From positions 186,001 to 250,000 of the forward strand of contig JARGSG010000184.1 of NCBI GenBank assembly GCA_030374805.1: a stretch of 64,000 bases of DNA, written 5' to 3'. Positions within the stretch are counted from its first letter, which is position 1; each line of letters opens with the position of its first letter. Made by a program: the position numbers and the translations under genes. Positions 20,005 through 29,713 of this stretch are shown here, piece by piece. Under the pieces are notes generated by a model. The model was not told where the DNA came from. It worked only from the letters and a program-made list of their open reading frames with translations, and did no database searches. Origin of the DNA: Gracilaria gracilis (lineage: Eukaryota; Rhodophyta; Florideophyceae; Gracilariales; Gracilariaceae).

Positions 20005-20961
20005 ATGAAGCTTGCTTTCGCTCCATCCATCCCCGCCGCGCGCCTCATCACTGCCCGAAGCTCTTTTCTCTGCACCCGCTCAATCTCCCCGTCATCATGC
20101 ACCGCACGCAACACCACCACCACCAAGCCGCACTTGCGCATGACCGCCGCACAAGCCGCCCCAGCCACCTCGTCGCCACTCATTGATCTGCGCGGCAAGA
20201 AGGCCCTTGTCACTGGCATTGCCAACAATCGATCTATCGCGTGGGGCATAGCGCAACAGCTACATGCCGCTGGTGCTGAGATTGGCATCGCCTTCCTTCC
20301 GTTGAATGAAAAGGTTGAGGGCAAGGTTAGAAAACTCACCGGCCCATTAGAGCCAACATTGTTCGAGCCTTGTGATGTTTCTGATCCGGATCAGATTGCG
20401 TCGCTTGCAAGCGCTATAGCCGACAAGTGGGGTGGCGTTGACGTTTTCGTTCATTGCCTTGCCTTCGCGGACAGAGCCGATTTGGAAGGCCGCTTTAGCG
20501 CAACAAGCAAGACCGGTTTTAATACCGCTTTACAGATTTCTGCCTACAGTCTCATTGAAATGGTCGGTGCATTACGCCCCCATTTCAATCAGAATGCTTC
20601 CATCATCACTTTGTCCTACCTTGGTTCTGAAAAGGTCGTCCCCAACTATAACGTCATGGGAGTTGCAAAGGCTGCGTTGGAATCGTCGGTTAGGTACATT
20701 GCGTCGGAGCTTGGGCCCGAAGGCATTCGATGTAATGCTGTTTCTGCGGGACCCATTCGCACATTGGCCAGTTCTGCTATAGGCGGAATACTTAGTATGA
20801 TAAAGCATGTGGAACGAACTGCTCCGCTACGACGCACAGTAACACAGGTTGAAGTTGGTAACGCGGCAGCATTCCTTCTTTCACCGGCTTCTTCTGGCAT
20901 TACTGGACAAGTTATATATGTTGACGCGGGTTATCAAACTATTGGTGCGCCGAATTTGTAA
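20005..20961 (+). CDS. Enoyl-[acyl-carrier-protein] reductase (FabI type), plastid
   Basis: 318-residue NADH-dependent enoyl-ACP reductase, the last step of each elongation cycle in bacterial-type (type II) fatty acid synthesis, which in algae runs in the plastid. The first ~55 residues are Ser/Thr/Arg/Ala-rich, typical of a transit peptide. The mature enzyme has the FabI nucleotide motif VTGIANNRSIAWGIA, a VHCLAFADR segment, and the catalytic Tyr-x6-Lys in PNYNVMGVAKAALE, then GIRCNAVSAGPIRTLAS and a C-terminal ITGQVIYVDAGY. The ATG at 20005 sits in CACCATGA, a good context; the longer frame only adds a GTG start. The plastid location is inferred from pathway and leader. Confidence 0.94.
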   Translation: MKLAFAPSIPAARLITARSSFLCTRSISPSSCTARNTTTTKPHLRMTAAQAAPATSSPLIDLRGKKALVTGIANNRSIAWGIAQQLHAAGAEIGIAFLPLNEKVEGKVRKLTGPLEPTLFEPCDVSDPDQIASLASAIADKWGGVDVFVHCLAFADRADLEGRFSATSKTGFNTALQISAYSLIEMVGALRPHFNQNASIITLSYLGSEKVVPNYNVMGVAKAALESSVRYIASELGPEGIRCNAVSAGPIRTLASSAIGGILSMIKHVERTAPLRRTVTQVEVGNAAAFLLSPASSGITGQVIYVDAGYQTIGAPNL

Positions 20962-21120
20962 GCGTTTGTACTTTGATCGTAGTCTGCTGTTTGGTGTTAA
21001 ACGGGGGTTATGCGATTCTACCTATATTCGTTACTACCTCCTTTCACTTTTTGCGTCGCCATGATGTTCAATAACATGCTCCTTTTTAAACGAAGCGCTT
21101 TTTCAGCCCGCAACGGATTC

Positions 21121-21404
21121 TTATTTTTCTTCCAACTCCTGGGTAAAGTCTCGAGGCTTCAACAAGCCCAACTACCATCGCAGCGCAGCGTTTGCACAGT
21201 GTTTCACAGTAAGCATTCTTGAGTAACAACTCATGTATTTCCGGAGAAAGAATGAATCTGCACACTTACTTTTTCAGCTTCTTCGGTCATTTGACGCCTC
21301 ATGCTAAGAGTTGGTACTAGTAGAATGGATGCAAAAGCAGTTCCGCCTAGCAAAGTATAGAAGATCGGCATGGCCAATCGGTCCATAACTGCTCGGAAAG
21401 ACAT
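21121..21404 (-). CDS. Predicted two-exon small single-pass membrane protein
   Basis: Predicted 61-residue protein from exons 21270-21404 and 21121-21171. Exon 1 starts at the first ATG, encodes a hydrophobic helix (about residues 14-32: IFYTLLGGTAFASILLVP) followed by a basic/acidic amphipathic segment, and ends in phase 0 at a GTAAGT donor. A 98-nt intron with a CTTAC branch-like site and a TAG acceptor leads to an exon ending PRDFTQELEEK and a stop. One N-terminal helix plus a short charged tail resembles small respiratory-chain subunits or assembly factors, but I do not recognise it. The exon 2 choice rests only on frame and splice-site fit; other acceptors are possible. Confidence 0.45.
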
Positions 21405-22125
21405 TTCTCGTCGGCTGCAGCTCTGTCGAATGCTTTCTGAAATGAAGTCTTGGTAAACCTCGCAGTTGTCCTCTGCTTCCTCCAACTATTCAGTAGAAGT
21501 TCACAAACCAAAGAGGCGTTTGGAGGCGAATCTGACATACACACACAGACGTATGTTTATTTCAGGTGTGACGAGTCTTTGTTGAACCGAGAGGTTCATG
21601 GTGTTGGGCGCGAACTGGAAGAGAGATCTAAATCGAAGAGCCTAGTCTCCCAGAAATTAACAGAAAACCAGAAAAATGATTTAGATCTTTTCACCACAGA
21701 GTGGCGTTGAAAACAGTTCTTACCCACATCGTCCTGAAGTGTTTCATTCAGTCATTCAACCTAAAGTCATTCAACCTAAAGTCATTCAATCTAAAGTCAT
21801 TCATTCATTCGTTCACATCGACCTTCGTACGAAGGTGCGACACGGCTTGTCGACCACGAAAAACCATCCTCAAGTGGTCCCCTTCAGCCAAGCGAAACAG
21901 TGCTCGATCGAATACAGTTAGAACACAAAGTTTCCATTTTTCGGTCGGGAAGCTGATTGTGTACAAGTTTATTACCATTGCCGCTGCTTCTGCACACATA
22001 CTTTGATCACATTGCGATACGTTACCCACTGCAGTTTGTTTTTTAGAGTTGGGCTTGGAGAATCTTGAAAGCAGCCCAGTAAGGAAGATACGCGATTCAG
22101 TTGAGGATATACAGGTCAGAGAACC
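21405..22125. other. Divergent intergenic region
   Basis: Spacer between the small membrane protein gene (-) and the mS34 gene (+). It contains a short tandem repeat at 21751-21810. No gene is supported. Confidence 0.5.
21751..21810. repeat. 15-nt tandem repeat
   Basis: The unit GTCATTCAACCTAAA is present at 21751-21765, 21766-21780 and, with one change, 21781-21795, then decays into CATT repeats. A multiple of three keeps the frame open, which explains a repetitive short open frame across it. Confidence 0.9.
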
Positions 22126-22533
22126 ATGTTGCATTTGAGAGCAGCTTTGCGTTTGACAACGCGATTCAGGAGATTTTGCTCCGAAGCCGCCGAAGATCAA
22201 GTGAAAGAGCGTTGTCGTCGCAAGAACCTACTTGAAGTCGCGACCTTTCTACCAGAACGCGGACTTGGAGCAAAATTCACACGGTTGATGTGGATTCGAA
22301 ATGGGTACGAAGACTCATACTGGACAATCTCAAAGATTTTGGAAAAGAACAAAGGCCGTTTAAGATACTATGGACGCCTAACATGGAAAGGAGTTGAAGA
22401 TCCCAGAGAAAGACCAGTTAAGACATGGCAGAAGCGCGGATGGAGGTATATTATTGAAGATGATCCAAAAAGCACCTGGATCTTGAAAAGAGCATCAAAG
22501 TCTAGTTCGTCGAAAACCACTGTCAATTCATAA
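22126..22533 (+). CDS. Mitochondrial small-subunit ribosomal protein mS34
   Basis: 135-residue basic protein matching the mS34 (MRPS34) family of mitochondrial ribosomal proteins. A short Arg-rich start (MLHLRAALRLTTRFRRF) is a good mitochondrial presequence. The family core is visible as GLGAKFTRLMW, SYWTISKIL and YYGRLTWKGVED, corresponding to the conserved G-x-G-x-x-x-T-R-x-x-W, YWxxxxV and G-x-L-x-W-K-G positions, with aromatic/basic residues after it. The start ATG at 22126 has an in-frame context ACCATG. It converges with the NFU gene, 172 bases away. Confidence 0.78.
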   Translation: MLHLRAALRLTTRFRRFCSEAAEDQVKERCRRKNLLEVATFLPERGLGAKFTRLMWIRNGYEDSYWTISKILEKNKGRLRYYGRLTWKGVEDPRERPVKTWQKRGWRYIIEDDPKSTWILKRASKSSSSKTTVNS

Positions 22534-22705
22534 AGCTATTAGCCTCTGAGGGTGCCCGGAACAGGAAGTATGTTCCAGTCGTGGTTCCCAGCTTTTGTGT
22601 GTGTTCTGTGACAGGTCTACCTGTCCACCGAGTTGCTTGCGTCCCGTGACCCGACTTGGCCAAGACAAGGCTCCCAAAGTCCGGAGGTGAGAGAGACGCT
22701 ACGTG

Positions 22706-23788
22706 CTACTCAAAGGTCACCGCATCAATACCGGAAACCTTCTCCAGTAGTGTCTTTTCTACTCCATACTTTAAACTGTTTGGTCCAGTGAAGGAAAGAA
22801 CGACCTCACCCTCATCAATCTCAGTCACAGAAACATCAGCACCTAGACCTCTTAGGGTTTGCCTTATAGGATCTAAAGCTTTCTCGCAAACTTCCAAGGA
22901 TAAACCTTCTGTGATAGACTGCGTATCAACGGCAATCACCTCACGGAGTTGGTTTCCAAACCTCTCTTTTAAGGCCTTTTCGATTCCAAGTTTCATAGTG
23001 GTTGCGGCGCTTGGACATGAGCTACAAGCTCCCTCCAACTCCAACTCGATTGTTCCCGCTTCGCTATCCACTTGCACCACAGATACGTTACCACCATCTG
23101 AAACAAGGAAAGGTCGTACTTCATCTAGAACAGAATCCACGTTTTCTGGCGACAATTCCAAGAGTTCTTTTTTTTCTGTACTTTCGAGAGGATCGTGTTC
23201 GAAAGGGCTTGTGATAGCTCCAGTTTCTGGCTGTGCTTCTCCGGCATCGGGAATGAGTTTTGCTTTTTCATTCAGCTGGGCATCTGCTTCATGCCATCCC
23301 TCTACATTTCCCATAGGTGTTATTTCATTGTCAAGAATCCAAGAGTCAATTACAAGTTTCATTTCCCGAACCATGGGAATGGCGAATGTCATCACCTTCA
23401 CATAGCACACAACGTCTCGATGATTGCGGTAATGCGCTTCTAGGGATTCATGTACGTTTCTGCTCATGCCAATGAACACTGTTTCTTTTTCGGCATCCAG
23501 AACAGCGTAAACGCCACATATCTGCTGTTCCTGCGTTGCGGCCAGAAATAAAGGAACGGGAATAACGCGGGTTCCATCGTCTTCATAACTAGAAGGCGCA
23601 GGAGAATCGGGGGCATCAGCGATTGCACGGCACTCAATTGGTGATGTGCTGTTAGGCCAATGCCCTTTCCTGGACTTCGATCGCACCGTGAGACGCACCG
23701 GTAGAAAGGAATTGCGCAGAGGCTTATTGCATGTCGACAAGGGAGCGACAAACACAGTGATGCAATATGCGCAGACTCGCATGTTCAT
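22706..23788 (-). CDS. Plastid NFU-type iron-sulfur scaffold with GIY-YIG-like N-domain
   Basis: 360-residue protein with the domain order of plant plastid NFU1-3. An Arg/Ser-rich leader is followed by a GIY-YIG-like segment (ICGVYAVLDAEKETVFIGMSRN, residues 90-111), then a NifU C-terminal domain (about 212-290) whose GACSSCPS holds Cys245 and Cys248, the pair that bridges an Fe-S cluster between two monomers. A second NifU-like domain (about 293-360) has lost both cysteines, as in the plant proteins. The role is assembly and delivery of 4Fe-4S clusters to plastid proteins such as photosystem I, by homology. The start is the first ATG; the initial Met-Asn-Met leaves two possible starts. Confidence 0.9.
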   Translation of the reverse strand: MNMRVCAYCITVFVAPLSTCNKPLRNSFLPVRLTVRSKSRKGHWPNSTSPIECRAIADAPDSPAPSSYEDDGTRVIPVPLFLAATQEQQICGVYAVLDAEKETVFIGMSRNVHESLEAHYRNHRDVVCYVKVMTFAIPMVREMKLVIDSWILDNEITPMGNVEGWHEADAQLNEKAKLIPDAGEAQPETGAITSPFEHDPLESTEKKELLELSPENVDSVLDEVRPFLVSDGGNVSVVQVDSEAGTIELELEGACSSCPSAATTMKLGIEKALKERFGNQLREVIAVDTQSITEGLSLEVCEKALDPIRQTLRGLGADVSVTEIDEGEVVLSFTGPNSLKYGVEKTLLEKVSGIDAVTFE

Positions 23789-23924
23789 CGCAAAGAAGGG
23801 ACGAGTTGCTCACAGAACAAGAAGCATGCACCGCAACACGCTAAGAGCCCTCGTTCTCTAGAAGGGCATGAGAGCAAGTTGCAAAATTTTTAATCAGACC
23901 TGGGCAAGTATGATGGATGGAGTT

Positions 23925-24272
23925 CTATTCGACGATCTGCCTCTCCACCTTCTTCTCTTTAAGCGCTTCAATACGCGTGCGTAAATAAGGGTTCCACACG
24001 TCCTCTTGTTCCTGAATATGTTCGGGCAAATAGGTCTTCTTGATATCGAGATCAATAGCTCGCTTCAGACGCTTGTTACGCATTTCAAGTTCGTGCGGTG
24101 GCAATTTGGAAATGGCATGCTTCACTTCGTCGTCATATTCATTCAGAAGGTCATCATAACGTAAACCATATCGTCGCAACTCCGCACCGACGGAGGCTTG
24201 ATAAGCGCGAGCAGCACGCGATACGAGCGCATGCACGCCAGGGATCTTCATCACATACTTGGCGACGGACAT
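23925..24272 (-). CDS. QCR7: Cytochrome bc1 complex subunit 7 (QCR7/UQCRB)
   Basis: 115-residue non-catalytic subunit of respiratory complex III that binds cytochrome b on the matrix side. The hallmark segment is complete: YGLRYDDLLNEYDDEVKHA, then LPPHELEMRNKRLKRAIDLDIKKTYLP, followed by the charged tail ending near EDVWNPYLRTRIE. Length and lack of a cleaved presequence match the family. The upstream neighbour on the same strand is more than 2.5 kb away, so its promoter lies in the 24.3-kb spacer. Confidence 0.95.
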   Translation of the reverse strand: MSVAKYVMKIPGVHALVSRAARAYQASVGAELRRYGLRYDDLLNEYDDEVKHAISKLPPHELEMRNKRLKRAIDLDIKKTYLPEHIQEQEDVWNPYLRTRIEALKEKKVERQIVE

Positions 24273-26956
24273 GATTAATGGGCTGGAAGACGCCTAACAG
24301 CTATGGGGAGAGGGAGCTGACTGGACGCGATCGAAGCACGAAGGAGCACGGGGGACGAAGAGGGTGCGGCTCGAGTAGAGTGTGATTGAGAGTCACATGC
24401 GGTCAGCGGACTACTGGTACCGTTGGTAGGGGCTGCGCGAACGGGGCGCAGCTGAAGGCGATTGTACAAGAGCGGGCGGTTGCGGATGCGCGCTGACCCG
24501 AACTGTGTTTGTACTTGCAATTTTTGTCAGTGCGTCGTTAGCCTGACGTAGGTTTACACTGTAAGTCGAAAGTCCTGTGAACAAGGATCTGATCCTCATT
24601 TCGCATGGAAGGGATCGGTCCACCTGCTCCCATCGCGCCTGCGGTCCTTTATAGTCTCTCTCTCTCTCATTTATAGGCACATGTAGCTTAATTACAACTA
24701 AATGTAGTGCGTTTCTGGTTAAAGAAGCGCTCTCTCACTAGGAAGGCCAGCATTTTCTCAGGCCATTTTCGGATGATATCAGCAGCAACAAGATTCCGGC
24801 GTTCACGAAGTGGTGGTAGACAAAGACGTCTACTGGGCGTTCTTTTTGGACATCTGAGTACATACTTTTATAGTCGTGTATCTACCAAGGTACAATACCA
24901 TTTCATCATCAGTGTACAATACTTTTGGAGTCGGCTGTGAACATTTCTTTGCTCCATTCGGGTTTTCAAAGGCAGTACTACGTCATGTGCCAAAGTCTTA
25001 CCCTTTCTAACTGTTTGGACAGAGTTCGGCAAGAAACACTCTGTGGTACAAATATTGGGTTTCAACGATTGACTTCGTACAACATAAATCATTTGATCAC
25101 TATTGAGGATTATTTGAGTGTGCACGCCCATTGAGTATTATGCTGTGGTGGTAGAAACTGCATATTGTCACCACGCAACAGATTTTGTTAATGTTGTTGA
25201 TCGTTGTTGTTTATTGTGAGCGTGTACCTCGATTCCCAGTACATCGTGAGGGGTGTAAACCTCCAATACCAACAGCACTTTCTCTAGTAACATAGCTACT
25301 AACCTGAAATGTTCAGTTGTTGATCTACATAATATGTAATATTATTACTTGTGGATATTATGTAAAGGAATAAAAGCCCCCGTGAATATAGAAACCGAAC
25401 ATAATGCGGAAGGACACAAGGAGACGGAGACTGCTACTCCATTGCGGGTGCATGTCGCAAACTTAGGGCTTGACGACGATGTATATGAAGCGTACCGGGC
25501 CGTCTCTTCGATAGACTTTAAGAGATGATGCCAGCTTTTCCACGCTTTCATCAAAGATCACCGTCCACAAGATTGGTCCACAAATGGTGTCTACTGACGT
25601 CGTCATAGGCAAAGGCCATATTTGCGTTGTGTTCTATCTCTAGCGTTGGTGAGGTGAACTGTGCAGAAAGCTCTGATCGGGCACTGCTTAGTCACACAGT
25701 TGTGCGAAACAACTGACAGGAGTAGTGATGTGATCGCTCGTTGTCTATTCAAAAATTTTCATTTGAGGGTACCGGCTTGTTTTGGGTGATGAACCGGGGA
25801 GCTGGAACAGAAGTGATGTCGACAACACTATCGTTGCATTCTTTGATATAAAGAGACCTATCATATTTGCGAGAATGATGACATTGATTTGGAAGAGGTC
25901 AAGGCGGTTTCTTGTCCAACAATTCATACCGTCCTTCATATTGTCATATAGTGTGGAAGGGAATAGATGGCGTGGCATCGTTCGAGCTGCACAACTTCAA
26001 CACATGCAGGCAGCAGTCAGAAGTGGCGACGGTGATTAACCTGCTGGTTCTGGGCACTAGTTTGTTCGTTGTTTCGACTGCGTGCGTGGTTTGCAATGAC
26101 CAGCGGGCGTAAGTTGGCTTGGTGGCATATATTGTCAGGACAACGCTGCTCAGGCTGTGGGGTTTGGGATCAGAATCACATTCAAACCGGATCGTAAACC
26201 TTTGCAAGATATTGGAGATCAACATTTGTGCTGTGAGCAGGATTTCTGTGGCTCGTTTTTGCAAGCTAAGCTTTTGATCAGAATCAAATGATCAGATACG
26301 GAATCTATATGCATCTACATGTACAGTACGTACTTGAATATCATGGCAAAGGACATGTCGGATAAACCTTAACCGTGACAGCCCCAGACAGAATTCAGAA
26401 GCACTTCCTCATTCACTGTTTTTGGTATCTGCAATTAGCAGCAGGTGATGCACAGACCACATTGTATGTGGTATTAATCTTGTCTTGCGCCCTATTGACA
26501 GTGCAAAGCTTTATTTTGTTTCTTCTGGTCGTTGGTGCCAAAAGAAGGACGAATAGATCATGCTTTCTTCTGTGGAAGAGTCGCTTCATGTTTGCTTCGA
26601 GCTCAGATCGGGCGGAGGCGTCGTGATGAATCGATTTGTTGATGTTGTCTTTCGACAGGATAACACTACTAGCTAATGTTAGTTTGATTGCAGTGGCGTG
26701 ATTGCAGTGACGATATGCAAAATCGCGATGCAAAAAAGGAATGCAAACGTGTATGGCTGTCGTTGCGCCGGCAATCGCGATGTTCGCGAAAAATCACGGT
26801 GCGTCCCAATCGTCACAATGGCACCATCGAGCTTGCGACACCGCAGCAGTTTGCGCTCGGAGAGCCGGTGCCCTGGTCCAAGACGACAAGAGAGTATCCG
26901 CCTCCGTCCTAGCTTCCAGCTCTTCGACCATCGCATTTTGACCGCCCTCTGGAAAC
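24273..26956. other. Gene-free 2.7-kb divergent region
   Basis: Region between QCR7 (-) and the DUF2997 gene (+). All frames are short and lack motifs. It has a CT-dinucleotide run near 24655 and an A/T-rich 10-bp inverted repeat at 25326-25364. A multi-exon or RNA gene cannot be excluded, since introns of 84-138 nt occur elsewhere in this window. Confidence 0.45.
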
Positions 26957-27476
26957 ATGAACCGCGCCTTCGTCTCCCCGATATCAGTTCCTTTCAAGCA
27001 CGTGACGCGAAACACCTGCCAGCGTCGCCCAGGTATTGTAGCCAATGCTGATGAACAGTCAGGCGCTTCATGGGAGACAAAGCCAAACTATCAAACGCTA
27101 GGTACTGGATTCCAATCGACGGGCATACAAACTATCGAGTTCTCTATTCGTCCAAACGGTATCATTGAAGAGAAGGTCACCGGTGTGCGCGGTAAGAGTT
27201 GCGAAAAGGTGAGTTATTCAGTGAATCATTTTCATCTCGTGTCTCTACCCCCCCATGTCTTTGCACACCCCGGTATACTAACTGTCGATTATCAACGCTC
27301 TGCTTCTGTGAAAGCTCACGGAGAAAATCGAGAAGGCCCTAGGCAGGGTTGTAAGCGTACAGAAAACTGGCGAGTATTATGAAAATGTCGACGCGGTTGT
27401 CGAAGACAACGTCGAAAGAAATGCCGATAGTCAACAGTATTCTTGGCCCGGAGGTGAGGGATACCCCACCTGGTAG
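26957..27476 (+). CDS. DUF2997 protein with plastid-like leader, two exons
   Basis: 137-residue protein joined from exons 26957-27208 and 27315-27476. The ~65-residue N-terminal leader is Arg/Ser/Thr-rich and plastid-like. The DUF2997 core reads IEFSIRPNGIIEEKVTGVRG, then, after the splice, LTEKIEKALGRVVSVQKTGEYY, the cyanobacterial pattern of a small protein of unknown function. The intron is 106 nt with AAG|GTGAGT donor, an exact TACTAAC branch sequence at 27276-27282, 33 nt before the AAAG acceptor, and it splits the domain in phase 0. Unspliced, the frame ends in non-homologous residues. Cyanobacterial relatives point to a plastid-derived gene; the biochemical role is unknown. Confidence 0.85.
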
Positions 27477-27652
27477 TCACCAAACGCATATCGCAGGCTC
27501 TACCGCCATTCTGCTTTGTCTCATAGATTTTCCTTCCTGTCTGTAAACGTCTCCTATTCTTAGAGGAAAGCCAGGCATTATATGTTTCCTGAATGAACAA
27601 TGGGCGTCGCGCGTAGTCTTTGGCTCGTGCACGTTCTTGATCACAGCTTGAG

Positions 27653-28204
27653 CTACTGAACTTTGCATGATTTGGAAGGCCATGTGATCCACGAGTTGCT
27701 TCTTTTCTCATCAGTTGTAGTTTCGCCATTCTTGGCTATTCGTCGCACCTCTTCTCCGGGTTCTTGCTCTCTCGCAGTATTGCGCGTACTACCAACCTCT
27801 GCTTCAACTTTACTCAGCTTCCCCTTCTTGGATTTGATACCCGACTGCTCTGGTATTCTTGCCAAGTATCGCTTTAGAAATCCACAGTTTCCACATTTCA
27901 CAACGAGATGACGTTCGCGTTTTGATACAATCCGATACGTCGCTTGTGGATCGCCGACGCCTGGTATAAGTGTGGCATTGCACTTCTTGCAGAACATACG
28001 CTTAACAGATACAGAATCGAGCGTTATGTTTACCCGACGGCATATTTGCTTTGATGTGCGAACGTAAAACTTGGAAACGGAAGGAGCCTTCTCAGAAAGT
28101 ATCGTGGATGCTGCTATGAGGTGATTGAGACGAAGGGCTGCGTCCTCCTCCCTCGAGGCCTTCTTCTTCTTTCCATTACCCTTCTTATGGCGCTTTTGGC
28201 CCAT
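27653..28204 (-). CDS. Ribonuclease P protein subunit RPP21/Rpr2-like
   Basis: 183-residue protein of the Rpp21/Rpr2/SNM1 family, zinc-ribbon subunits of nuclear RNase P (5' tRNA processing) or RNase MRP. Lys-rich N-terminus, then RLNHLIAAS (the conserved RLNYLYQA-like helix), a first Cys pair FCKKC (Cys72, Cys75) with the LIPGV motif, and a second pair KCGNCG (Cys104, Cys107) after RERHLVVKCGNC, then KRY. The last 70 residues are a charged disordered tail. The start is the ATG at 28204; three codons of TTG-initiated extension are ignored. Assignment to RPP21 rather than SNM1 is likely, not certain. Confidence 0.88.
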   Translation of the reverse strand: MGQKRHKKGNGKKKKASREEDAALRLNHLIAASTILSEKAPSVSKFYVRTSKQICRRVNITLDSVSVKRMFCKKCNATLIPGVGDPQATYRIVSKRERHLVVKCGNCGFLKRYLARIPEQSGIKSKKGKLSKVEAEVGSTRNTAREQEPGEEVRRIAKNGETTTDEKRSNSWITWPSKSCKVQ

Positions 28205-28698
28205 GGCCACCAAAACAAAAATGCCAACGTCAAAGGAATAATAGCTAGAGTTCTAGGCGTATTTGAATCACTTCCGAGGTGTTTCCATCAATTCTTCAGT
28301 GGAGATCTTCCACAATGGTATATGTGTGCTCTACGGATCAAGTGCTGCGATAGAAAGTTCTTCGATGAATGTTCTTCTCCTCATTCGTCTGTGGTGGCGC
28401 AAAAGCCTTCCAAACGACTGTTGGGAAACGGGCAGAAAGCGAGCATGATCCATCATCAAGGGTGGAGGCCCAGTCGGGCCGTTAACGATTGGACCGTTTT
28501 AAGGTAATCTGTTTCTTGAACAAAATGTTACATAGCATTGCTGGCGTTCGTGTCAAAGCAGACCAAATGCGTTCTTGTTCGTCGTTTGAAAAGAGGATTG
28601 TCACGTCGCTAAAGCCGCGAAACTTCGTTCCAGTCCAAAAGTATAGGGATCACGACCCACGACCTTTACGCGAGATTTAGTGAAGTTCAGTGAGCACA
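28205..28698. other. Divergent intergenic region
   Basis: 494 bases between RPP21 (-) and the membrane-protein gene (+), expected to contain both promoters. Short frames show no motif. Confidence 0.5.
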
Positions 28699-29658
28699 AT
28701 GTCTGCTGCCGCGATCGAAGCTGATGGTTCAGGTATTCACGCAAAGAAAGATGCGTCGCACGGTGCTTTCTATTCAGGCTTCGTAAAGGGAATGGTCGCT
28801 GCTGTAGATGGTATTAAGCTCTTTGCTCGGTCTGAGGTCCTCCAAAAACAATTCTGGCAACTCATGAAACCCATTCGCAACGCCCAAATTGCATACGGCT
28901 CAGCGGGAGTTCTCTTGTTCCTGATTCTCCGTGATCCGGCAGATGACATTACTGAGCTCTTCTGGACTATTTCTCGCTGGGGTCGTATTGTCACGGTACT
29001 TACGTCCATCATACTGGAATATCAGTATGGTGCTACCTCTGCTATGTTTTTCGCCGCCCTGAAAGAGCGTGATCCAGAGTTTGGTGCAGCTGTTGAAAAT
29101 CGCCCGAAGACGCGAAAAAGCTTTCGTGAGAAACTTTCTGGTTTTAAACGCGCGGCGAAGTTAACGATGTTCAAACTCGCTGGTGCCATCGTACAGAGAG
29201 TATTTCCGGGTGGTAAGTACATCGCAGTGCCAGCTATCAAATTTATATCGATCAGACCTGTTCTGGGTACTGGTATAGCTGCAGCAGTTTCGGCAGTCCA
29301 CGCCATCCCTGCCGAAATACTTGAGTCATCTCGTGTAGATGATGTCTTAGTTTCCTTCGGGGAAGCAGTTGTTGACGCTGATGAAGCGGGCGAGGAATCT
29401 GTGGCGGATTACACGAAGCGTCTGGAGAGTACAGAAATGAGAACTTACTTTTTCAAGAGATATCGAGGCTATCTCGCTGGTTGTGGCTTTGTATACAGTC
29501 TTCTTAGTGCCGTTCCATTTCTTGGCATTCCTTTGACTCTTATATCAGAATGCGGTGCCGCTTGTTTAGTCACAGAGATAGTTCAAAGAAATCTCGACAA
29601 GGAATTCCGAAAGCCATTGACTTGTGAAGAAGCAATTCAGGACAAGAAGCAGTCTTGA
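28699..29658 (+). CDS. Multi-pass membrane protein of unknown function
   Basis: 319-residue protein starting at the ATG at 28699 (a GTG three codons upstream is ignored). Hydrophobic segments lie around residues 68-82 (AYGSAGVLLFLILRDP), 92-112, about 190-210, and a long Gly/Ala-rich one near 255-290 (GCGFVYSLLSAVPFLGIPLTLISECGAACLVTEIV), so four to five passes are likely. The pattern of a FWxLMKPIRN start and a late PFLGIPL turn loosely recalls EI24/CysZ and fungal Lds/Rrt8-type membrane proteins, but I cannot assign a family. It ends 55 bases from the convergent neighbour. Confidence 0.8.
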   Translation: MSAAAIEADGSGIHAKKDASHGAFYSGFVKGMVAAVDGIKLFARSEVLQKQFWQLMKPIRNAQIAYGSAGVLLFLILRDPADDITELFWTISRWGRIVTVLTSIILEYQYGATSAMFFAALKERDPEFGAAVENRPKTRKSFREKLSGFKRAAKLTMFKLAGAIVQRVFPGGKYIAVPAIKFISIRPVLGTGIAAAVSAVHAIPAEILESSRVDDVLVSFGEAVVDADEAGEESVADYTKRLESTEMRTYFFKRYRGYLAGCGFVYSLLSAVPFLGIPLTLISECGAACLVTEIVQRNLDKEFRKPLTCEEAIQDKKQS

Positions 29659-29713
29659 ATAAGCACCTGTGAGTCGCATGCATGCTTTGAGCAATAAGCA
29701 CCAGCAAAAAGGT

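Noticed and set aside
27316-27729. 137-codon minus-strand frame
   Set aside because: Antisense to exon 2 of the DUF2997 gene and running into RPP21 in another frame.
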